A stretch of 64,000 bases of DNA from Paenibacillus sp. HWE-109. Its GTDB lineage: Bacteria; Bacillota; Bacilli; Paenibacillales; NBRC-103111. Positions 1 to 5,944 of the stretch are shown one piece after another. The DNA is taken from positions 4,712,001 through 4,776,000 of the forward strand of contig NZ_CP091881.1 in assembly GCF_022163125.1 (NCBI RefSeq). The letters are read 5' to 3'. Position numbers and translations under genes: made by a program. The notes below the pieces were generated by a model that ran no database searches, was not told the DNA's origin, and was given only the letters and a program-made list of their open reading frames with translations. Position 1 is the first letter of the stretch. Every line of letters begins with the position of its first letter.

Positions 1-524
1 TGATCGAGTCGCTCGAGCATGCCGAGCGCCGCGGGGCCCGCATCCATGCCGAGCTCGTCGGCTATGGATCAACCTCGGACGCCTACCACATTGTGGCGAC
101 CGATCCAGAGGGCTCGGGGGCCTACCGAGCCATGCGCGACGCTGTTGCCGACGCCGGGATTGCGGCCGAAGAGATCGACACGATCAACGCGCACGCGACA
201 AGCACGATCGCAGGTGATCTTTCGGAGACGCTGGCGATTAAGCGTCTGCTTGGCAAAGCGGCCTACAATGTGCCGATCAGCGCCAATAAATCGATGATCG
301 GGCACATGCTCGGTGCCGCCGGCGGTGTTGAAGCCGTTGCACTTATCAAGACGCTGCAAGACAGTTTGATCCCGCCAACCATCAATCTCGAGAACCCGGA
401 TCCCCAATGTGATCTGGATTATGTCCCTCTCATTGCGCGAAAAGTGGAGCTGCGCTACGGCTTGTCCAGTTCGTTCGGATTCGGCGGGCACAATGCCGTA
501 CTTATTTTCAAAAAATACAACTAA
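1..524 (+). CDS. fabF: 3-oxoacyl-ACP synthase (KAS II type), C-terminal part, cut by window edge
   Basis: The last 173 codons of a beta-ketoacyl-ACP synthase, read from base 3 with no start inside the window. This family elongates fatty acids by condensing malonyl-ACP with an acyl-ACP in the cytoplasm. Two of the three catalytic elements are visible: the first His in INAHATST and the Lys/His pair in SANKSMIGHMLGAAGG. The active-site Cys lies upstream of the window. The end has the usual SSSFGFGGHN glycine-rich motif of the thiolase fold. The GC-rich codon use differs from the AT-rich spacer that follows. Whether this is the housekeeping FabF or a paralogue in a specialised acyl pathway cannot be told without the upstream neighbours. 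Confidence 0.85.
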   Translation, partial: IESLEHAERRGARIHAELVGYGSTSDAYHIVATDPEGSGAYRAMRDAVADAGIAAEEIDTINAHATSTIAGDLSETLAIKRLLGKAAYNVPISANKSMIGHMLGAAGGVEAVALIKTLQDSLIPPTINLENPDPQCDLDYVPLIARKVELRYGLSSSFGFGGHNAVLIFKKYN

Positions 525-552
525 TCCTTTCCAATTAATTTCTCATAAACAA

Positions 553-606
553 TTGTAATTACTAAAGTAAACTGTTACTATTAGATTGTTTACTAATGTT
601 TACTTT
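553..606 (+). promoter_or_regulatory. Promoter with overlapping operator-like repeats before the XRE gene
   Basis: A sigma-A type promoter reads TTGTAA (553-558), 17 bp, TACTAT (576-581). A perfect 9-bp inverted repeat, AAAGTAAAC (564-572) and GTTTACTTT (598-606), brackets the -10 and start region. A further GTTTACT lies at 588-594. Repeats inside the spacer and over the predicted start site fit autorepression by the XRE protein encoded just downstream. The operator role is inferred. Confidence 0.5.
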
Positions 607-627
607 TGTTTGTGAGGGTGAGAATTC

Positions 628-1017
628 ATGTATTTTTACGATAAATTAAGAGATATGCGGAAATTGAAAGGCTTCACCATTCGCGAATTGGCTGATCGCT
701 CGGGCGTTTCTGCGGCCTATATTTCTCAATTAGAGAATGGCAATCGGGGGATTCCCTCACCGGAAGTGTTGATGAAGCTTTCCGAAGGGCTCAATACCTC
801 ATATTCCGAGCTTATGGATATCGCAGGTTATCTTGAATCATCGCCATCCGAAGCAAACTTCCAAAGCAACCCCGTTAATTTACGTCGGTTTCTCCGTGAA
901 AATGAGCTCATGTTCGATGGGTTTCTTCTTACACCTGAAGACAAAGAATGGGTCGAGCGGATGCTGACCGTCCTTTTCTGGAAGGAACGCCAAGCCGAGA
1001 AAAATGATGCACAATGA
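628..1017 (+). CDS. XRE-family helix-turn-helix regulator
   Basis: A 129-residue DNA-binding protein. Residues about 5-62 form a Cro/C1 helix-turn-helix, with TIRELADRSGVSAAYISQLE as helices 2-3 and a PSPEVLMKLSEGL tail. The acidic C-terminal half (about 70-129) resembles the dimerisation or sensing tails of SinR/ImmR-like Bacillus repressors, but no named domain is recognised. The ATG is preceded by a GAGGGTGAG-type ribosome site. The gene is monocistronic, with its own promoter containing GTAAAC/GTTTAC repeats, so it is probably autoregulated. No adjacent phage or toxin gene points to a target. Family assignment is firm; function unknown. Confidence 0.85.
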   Translation: MYFYDKLRDMRKLKGFTIRELADRSGVSAAYISQLENGNRGIPSPEVLMKLSEGLNTSYSELMDIAGYLESSPSEANFQSNPVNLRRFLRENELMFDGFLLTPEDKEWVERMLTVLFWKERQAEKNDAQ

Positions 1018-1062
1018 AGCGGACATTGCTTGGGCTCAAGAGATAGCCCCACAATAAGAATC

Positions 1063-1250
1063 CCTATGGACTCTTATTCCGCTTAGAACACTTGTTCCGG
1101 CGTAGTTAGCAGTCTCCAAGGACTCTTATTTGTTCAAATAGCCGGAAATTCCCGGTTGAAGTGACTAATAACAGCCCCTGGAGGCTCTTATTCCGCTCAA
1201 AATCTCGATTGCCGCGCAGATAGCAGTCTCCAAAGACTCTTATTCAACCA
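1063..1250. repeat. Intergenic tandem repeat, 114-bp period with four CTCTTATT boxes
   Basis: Four copies of a GGACTCTTATT-like box start near 1069, 1121, 1183 and 1235, spaced 52, 62 and 52 bp. Copies 1 and 3 continue with TTCCGCT; copies 2 and 4 are preceded by TAGCAGTCTCCAA. The larger unit is therefore 114 bp, present about 1.6 times. Arms such as AGTC and GACT around the box are partly palindromic. No coding frame is supported in 1018-1419. The rest of this spacer holds only the hairpin at 1276-1326. Confidence 0.7.
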
Positions 1251-1275
1251 CGCAGAGAGCCTTGACGGATAACGC

Positions 1276-1326
1276 AAAAAGATTGCCTGCTTCCCAGCCA
1301 TCTTGGCTAGGTGCTGGCAATCTTTT
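1276..1326. terminator. Bidirectional intrinsic terminator-like hairpin
   Basis: AAAAAGATTGCC (1276-1287) pairs with GGCAATCTTTT (1316-1326), with further pairing inside (CCAGCCA with TTGGCT). T runs occur on both sides. It lies between the + strand XRE gene and the - strand Dabb gene, and could end either transcript. Confidence 0.6.
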
Positions 1327-1419
1327 CGTGTTGTGACGAAGTCTCACAGAGCTTCCTTCGCACTGTAACGCTGTTTGTCAAACTTCGCGCCACTATCCCC
1401 GCCGCTCAGAAGCCCTTTC

Positions 1420-1721
1420 CTACTTAATGGGATAGTCAATCACAATCACATTATCAAGCAGCCCGGCCAGCGATTGGACAAACTGCTGATGTTCAGGATG
1501 CGGTCCATACTGCTGGAGCGCTTCTTGATTCTCAAACGTCACTCGAAGCCCAGTGTATAGCCCTGGATATTGTCAACTTCTTCTGTCACGTTCACGCCAG
1601 CAGTAATTTCGACGATACCGGGGATCAGGTTTTTAAAAGATAACAAGGTTTCGATGAGTGCCTGCTCTTTCTCTGCATCCAATTTCTGCTTGAATTTAAA
1701 AGAAACTAAATGATCATACAT
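1420..1721 (-). pseudogene. Dabb-family (stress-responsive alpha/beta barrel) protein with a single-base frameshift
   Basis: The frame starts at the ATG at 1721 after an AAAGAGGAG ribosome site and reads MYDHLVSFKFKQ, typical of Dabb/YwbC-like ferredoxin-fold barrels. It runs through VTEEVDNIQGYTLG, then stops after seven more bases. Shifting frame at that point (about 1546-1552) restores TGLRVTFENQEALQQYGPHP and continues to VIVIDYPIK and a stop at 1420, which is the normal Dabb ending. The whole span is 302 bp, one short of 101 codons, so one base is missing, probably a G in a GGG run. It is either a recent inactivation or a homopolymer sequencing error. The substrate is unknown. It diverges from padR. 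Confidence 0.75.
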
Positions 1722-1826
1722 ATGCTCATGCTCCTCTTTGATTAGTTTTAGAAATCCAGACGGCGATCTCTTCTTACTCATTGTTGGGGTTATTACAGAG
1801 TCCCCTTCTATTTTAGCATACTTTAT

Positions 1827-1882
1827 TTGCCAAATTAAAAGCCGATCGCTATACTTATACATAGATATACGATGCATAGATA
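1827..1882 (+). promoter_or_regulatory. padR promoter with direct-repeat operator candidate
   Basis: TTGCCA (1827-1832), 17 bp, TATACT (1850-1855) forms a reasonable vegetative promoter. CATAGATA occurs twice immediately downstream, at 1860-1867 and 1875-1882, within an ATAC-rich stretch. Binding there would block initiation, as expected for an autoregulated PadR repressor. Confidence 0.5.
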
Positions 1883-1909
1883 ATCTACACACAAAGAAAG
1901 GAGCCTGTG

Positions 1910-2245
1910 ATGAAAATCAGCAAGGAGCTTATGAAGGGCAGCACGGTCATTCTGATTCTTACACTTTTGAACCGCAAAGATATGTATGGTTACGAAATGA
2001 CCAAAGAGATGGAAGCGAATTCCGATGGCGTTTTCACCTTGAAGGAAGGGACACTTTACCCAATTCTGCACACCCTTGAATCCGACAAATGGGTGGAAGC
2101 TTACTGGGAGGAGAAGGATGGCCGCAAACGCAAATATTACCGAATTACCTCCAACGGCAAGGCCGAACTCGGCCTCAAAAAGCAGGAATGGCAGTTGTTT
2201 CGCAGAACAGTAGATCGTGTTCTCGGGGAGGGTGGCAGCGTATGA
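1910..2245 (+). CDS. PadR-family transcriptional regulator
   Basis: A 111-residue winged-helix regulator. The signature MYGYEMTKEM followed by FTLKEGTLYPILHTLE and a GRKRKYYRIT wing is typical of PadR. The C-terminal helix used for dimerisation is short, placing it in the small PadR-s2 subfamily. The ATG at 1910 is preferred over the GTG three bases upstream because the AAAGGAG site is then at ideal spacing. Its stop overlaps the start of the next gene (ATGA), so the two are translationally coupled. PadR regulators paired with a membrane protein carrying a HAAS/permease-prefix domain are a recurrent arrangement in Firmicutes, and usually respond to envelope stress or small molecules. The ligand is unknown. 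Confidence 0.9.
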   Translation: MKISKELMKGSTVILILTLLNRKDMYGYEMTKEMEANSDGVFTLKEGTLYPILHTLESDKWVEAYWEEKDGRKRKYYRITSNGKAELGLKKQEWQLFRRTVDRVLGEGGSV

Positions 2246-3567
2246 AGCTATATCGGCAACATGAAGATATCCGCGAATTTATGAAACAGGTCATCTCCCA
2301 TATTCAATCCAAGGAAGTTCATCATGAAGTGCGTATGGAGCTAGAGAGTCATCTCGAAGATATCATCACGGAGAAAATGGAGCGAGGCGTTGAGCTTACG
2401 GCTGCCATTCAAGAAGCAATTAGCCAAATGGGTGCTCCCGACATTATCGGCGCGCAATTTCATCAGGTCCACCGACCTCGAACGGATTGGAAGCTGCTTG
2501 CTTTAATAGCTGCTTTTATGATGTTTGGGCTTGTCGCCATTTTTGCTGCCCAAGCTTCCAATGGTTTTTCTGCCATTGGCATCAAGCAAGTCGTTTATGT
2601 CTGTGTTGGCGGTCTTCTCATGCTCGCGATAAGCTTTGGCAATTACACGAAACTGGCCAAATATTCCTGGACTTTGTACTTCGTTACCTTGTTCATGCTG
2701 ATATTTGCTATCGTTGTCGGCACAAAAATAAATGGTTCAAGTGGTTACTTATCATTCGGAAGGGTTGGAATCAACTTCATCTCACTCACTCCTTACCTGT
2801 TTCTGCTGTCGCTGGCTGGGATATGGACGAGCTCACCTGCCCGTGTGAATACTAACTCTCGGATCAGCCCGCTCGCTTGGTCGGCTTGGTCCAACTTAGG
2901 AACTGTTCTGCTGCCAAGCATCCTAATCTTGAAATCACATTCGGTCACTGATTTTGTTTTGTTATTTAGCGGAAGTATGATGATGCTGATCGTCTTAAAG
3001 AAAACTAGAAAAATTATCATTACACACCTTAGTTTGTTGCTTGGGGCCATTCTTTTCATCCTTCTAAAAGAAACCTATCTCTCCCGCTGGACCGCTTTCT
3101 TAAATCCCTATGAAGATCCGCAAGGCTTAAATTATGTGCTCACCCAATCCAAAAAAACTATCACATCTGGCGGCTGGTGGGGGCAAGGCTTCGGTACTCC
3201 GCTGGCAACGCTGCCAGAAATTCATTCCAACATGATGTTTCCTTTTCTCATTTATTGCTTTGGCTGGATAGCTGGCCTGCTCATGCTCATGATGGTCATT
3301 CTATTTGTTTTCCATGCCTTGCAGCTCAGCAGCAAAATTCAAGATGCCTACGGGAAAGCAATGCTATCGGGGATTCTTACCTTGTTTGTTATTCAGTTTA
3401 TTTGGCCTATGCTGATGGCCCTTGGTTGGGCTCCGTTAACGTCTTTCACGCTGCCCTTTGTCAGCTATGGGGGCACGCTCGTCATTTTCCAATTTGCAGC
3501 GATTGGCTTAATTCTTAATGTGTATAGGCGGAAAGATATGATTCCCTCTTATGCAAAAATAAAATAA
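2242..3567 (+). CDS. SEDS-family (FtsW/RodA/SpoVE-like) membrane protein with N-terminal permease-prefix domain
   Basis: The 441-residue product has a soluble N-terminal helical domain (about 1-80, LESHLEDIITEKMERG and QMGAPDIIG) of the HAAS/permease-prefix type, then about ten membrane segments. SEDS hallmarks are clear: FLNPYEDPQGLNY, SGGWWGQGFG, LPEIHSN and LPFVSYGG. SEDS enzymes polymerise lipid II glycan strands. Here the normally conserved HTDF motif reads HSNM, so the proposed catalytic Asp is Asn330, and the neighbouring conserved acidic stretch is lost. It may be an inactive or regulatory paralogue. Start choice rests on the ATGA overlap with padR; the frame is open further upstream, but that reading lies inside padR. 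Confidence 0.88.
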   Translation: MKLYRQHEDIREFMKQVISHIQSKEVHHEVRMELESHLEDIITEKMERGVELTAAIQEAISQMGAPDIIGAQFHQVHRPRTDWKLLALIAAFMMFGLVAIFAAQASNGFSAIGIKQVVYVCVGGLLMLAISFGNYTKLAKYSWTLYFVTLFMLIFAIVVGTKINGSSGYLSFGRVGINFISLTPYLFLLSLAGIWTSSPARVNTNSRISPLAWSAWSNLGTVLLPSILILKSHSVTDFVLLFSGSMMMLIVLKKTRKIIITHLSLLLGAILFILLKETYLSRWTAFLNPYEDPQGLNYVLTQSKKTITSGGWWGQGFGTPLATLPEIHSNMMFPFLIYCFGWIAGLLMLMMVILFVFHALQLSSKIQDAYGKAMLSGILTLFVIQFIWPMLMALGWAPLTSFTLPFVSYGGTLVIFQFAAIGLILNVYRRKDMIPSYAKIK

Positions 3568-3806
3568 AAAACCTAGCCTGCGGCTAGGTCTTCAAGTCAA
3601 TGTACCTTCGCAAGTCTCCTTACGAACTCAATACCCTTTATTCGGCCAAAATCGCTCATTCTGAAAATCTAATGAATTCTAGATGCGCTAATGCTAGCAA
3701 TTGATAACCATTCCGCCAATAAAGTGCCGGATAACGCCAATCCAGTTCATTACATCTCCAAAGTAGCCATTTTCTCGTCGATAAGCATCCTACAGTTCAT
3801 TAGATG
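3568..3806. repeat. Dispersed intergenic repeat, copy A (about 240 bp)
   Basis: It begins with a CCTAGCC-tgc-GGCTAGG hairpin (3572-3588) directly after the SEDS stop codon, which may act as terminator. A conserved body from 3619 (CTTACGAACTCAATACCC) runs to 3806 (ACAGTTCATTAGATG). It matches 61606-61846 in the same orientation over nearly its whole length, at an estimated 75-80 percent identity by eye. TCTAATGAA (3668-3676) and TTCATTAGA (3796-3804) are inverted arms inside the element. No coding capacity is supported. The region 3807-3972 holds nothing recognisable. Confidence 0.75.
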
Positions 3807-3972
3807 CCACACAAAACCGAAAACCTCCAAAGCAAAAAGGTCTGCGGTTGACGTCAACTAAAAAAGGAGAACCTCTTAAATCCACCAATGACTTATACTT
3901 TCTATTATTATATAAGAAAAGAGGCTTTGCCGCCCTAAGAGATGAGCGGCTTCATAACGGTTTTCAACAATA

Positions 3973-4207
3973 TAGCGGATCCTAGTTCCCTTTGTTGTGC
4001 TTACAATGACAGGAAGCGTCGTTTGAAAAGGAACTATGATCCGCTAAATGGTGGGAATTGGGGTAAACGTAGCATGAAAGGGAACTGAGATCCGCTATTT
4101 AAGCGGAACCTGCTGATCCCAACCGGAAAATGGTGAAATAGCGGATCGTAGTTCCCTCTGCAATGGAATACAGCGGTTTTCAGAATGATAGCGCCCTGTA
4201 GTTCCCT
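3973..4207. repeat. Cluster of five 19-bp repeats in mixed orientation
   Basis: Consensus TAGCGGATCnTAGTTCCCT occurs at 3973-3991 (+), 4029-4046 (-), 4079-4097 (-), 4139-4157 (+) and 4189-4207 (+, the most diverged). Spacing is 56, 50, 60 and 50 bp, and the DNA between copies is unrelated. The mixed orientation and degenerate spacing argue against CRISPR. Weak frames on the minus strand follow the repeat and are not believed to be genes. The stretch 4208-4359 contains only a small GGGACTTGACGTCCCC palindrome near 4242. Confidence 0.7.
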
Positions 4208-4359
4208 CAAACTCGCTATCATGACACATTTTGCTATCATCGGGACTTGACGTCCCCTTATATCCGCGCGATTGCAAAGCTAGTGGATTTCATTCTGCCA
4301 AATAGCTTGTTTATACATCAAACAGCAGCAATTTGGACAAATAAGCACTTTCAGCTACC

Positions 4360-5883
4360 CTAATGCGAAGCCGCATACTCTTCCATTTCAGAAGCAGGAT
4401 CAAACTTTTCTTTACTCATAGCAAACGCAGCTATAAGCGCAATAACCGATGGGATAATCGCCCAAGCAAAGGTCTGAACGATCGATGAGGAAAGGGCCTC
4501 AGTAATTTTGTCCAGCACCTCCGTTGGAATTAACCCCCTCGTTTCCGGCGTCAAAATTTTACGGGGATCACCCAAATCTACCCCTACCGGCATTTGCCCG
4601 CCACTGCCAAACATGGAAGCTAGTTTACTGGAGAATACATGACTTTGAATGATGCCGAATACCGTAATTCCCAGCGCCATGCCGAGCGAGCGCATGAAGT
4701 TGAGCGTCGAACTTGCTGAGCCGCGCTGCCTTGCCGTGAAACCATGAATCGCCGCATTGCTTAACACGGAGAATGAGGCGCCGATGCCAAGTCCGACCAT
4801 AATCATGAAGATGGTGACGATGAAACGCGAGGAACCGGTCGTTAGCGTCGTCAGCAGCGCAATCCCGATAACAAGCAGCGCCAGAGTCGGAATCATAATG
4901 GAGCGATATTTGAACTTAGTAAGCATAGAACCGCCTCCCGCGGCGGTAACAACGGAACCGAGCATCATCGGAAGCAGAACGAGCCCCGAATTCGTTGCCG
5001 AGCCGCCGAGAACACCTTGGATGAAGATCGGAATATAGATAGAGGCCGTAATAAACGCTGCCCCGGCAAACATCCCCATTAGATTACTTGTAGCATAGAG
5101 CCGATTTTTGAACATTCCAAAAGTAATGATAGGTTCTTCCGCACGACGTTCGATGAAAATAAAGGCAATGACCAGCACAGCAAAAGCTGCGAATAAACCT
5201 AAGATGGTGCTAGAATCCCAAGCATATTGTTTGCCGCCAAGCTCAAGAGCAAACATCAGACACACGATGGAAGCTACTAAGGTAAATGCGCCAAGGTAGT
5301 CAATTTTTTGTTTGGAATGCTGAACAGATTCTTTGTAAAAGAAAGCAATCATGACGAATGCAATCACGCCTAGCGGTAAATTGATATAGAAAATCCAAGA
5401 CCAGTGAATATAATCGGTAATATAAGCCCCAAGGAGAGGTCCAAAAATACTCGATAAACCAAACACCGCACCGAATAAGCCGCCCATCTTGCCGCGTTTA
5501 TCCGCAGGAACAACATCGAACATAATCGTGAAGGCGATAGGCATAAGCGCACCGCCGCCAATCCCCTGAATCGCGCGATAAATACTCAGTTGAACGATAG
5601 ACTCTGCAGTCCCGCACAAGGCAGAACCGATCATGAATACGAGAATACCGAAGACAAAGAAACGCTTACGGCCATACATATCAGATAATTTACCGAAAAT
5701 CGGCATGCCGGCCATCTCTGCCACCAAATAAGCTGATGTCACCCACATTAATTTGTCAAATCCGCCTAGGTCTCCAACGATCGTACCAATTGCTGTGGCT
5801 ACAATCGTATTATCCATAGATGCCATAAGAATGGATAACAGAAGACCTGCAAGAATAATGCCCATTTTATTTTGTTTTGCCAT
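4360..5883 (-). CDS. DHA2-type MFS drug:proton antiporter, 14 membrane segments
   Basis: The 507-residue integral membrane protein belongs to the EmrB/QacA (DHA2) branch of the major facilitator superfamily, which exports drugs or dyes using the proton gradient. Visible family motifs are DNTIVATA in the first helix (motif D1), GKLSDMYGRKR in loop 2-3 (motif A) and FGPLLGAYI in helix 5 (motif C). The length and helix pattern fit 14 segments. A GGAGGG site precedes the ATG. It lies 61 bp downstream of the UvrA-like gene on the same strand, so both are probably one transcript controlled from the divergent MarR region. The substrate is unknown. Confidence 0.9.
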   Translation of the reverse strand: MAKQNKMGIILAGLLLSILMASMDNTIVATAIGTIVGDLGGFDKLMWVTSAYLVAEMAGMPIFGKLSDMYGRKRFFVFGILVFMIGSALCGTAESIVQLSIYRAIQGIGGGALMPIAFTIMFDVVPADKRGKMGGLFGAVFGLSSIFGPLLGAYITDYIHWSWIFYINLPLGVIAFVMIAFFYKESVQHSKQKIDYLGAFTLVASIVCLMFALELGGKQYAWDSSTILGLFAAFAVLVIAFIFIERRAEEPIITFGMFKNRLYATSNLMGMFAGAAFITASIYIPIFIQGVLGGSATNSGLVLLPMMLGSVVTAAGGGSMLTKFKYRSIMIPTLALLVIGIALLTTLTTGSSRFIVTIFMIMVGLGIGASFSVLSNAAIHGFTARQRGSASSTLNFMRSLGMALGITVFGIIQSHVFSSKLASMFGSGGQMPVGVDLGDPRKILTPETRGLIPTEVLDKITEALSSSIVQTFAWAIIPSVIALIAAFAMSKEKFDPASEMEEYAASH

Positions 5884-5944
5884 TTTCTCTCGTTCCCTCC
5901 ATAATTCTTCAACTTCAATCTTGAACAGACTTCCACTCGGGCAA

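Noticed and set aside
3973..4207. CRISPR array
   Set aside because: The 19-bp repeats occur in both orientations, vary in sequence, have uneven spacing and no cas genes are near.
4034..4277. Minus-strand short coding frames
   Set aside because: They follow the 19-bp repeats and lack ribosome sites; the peptides are repeat translations.
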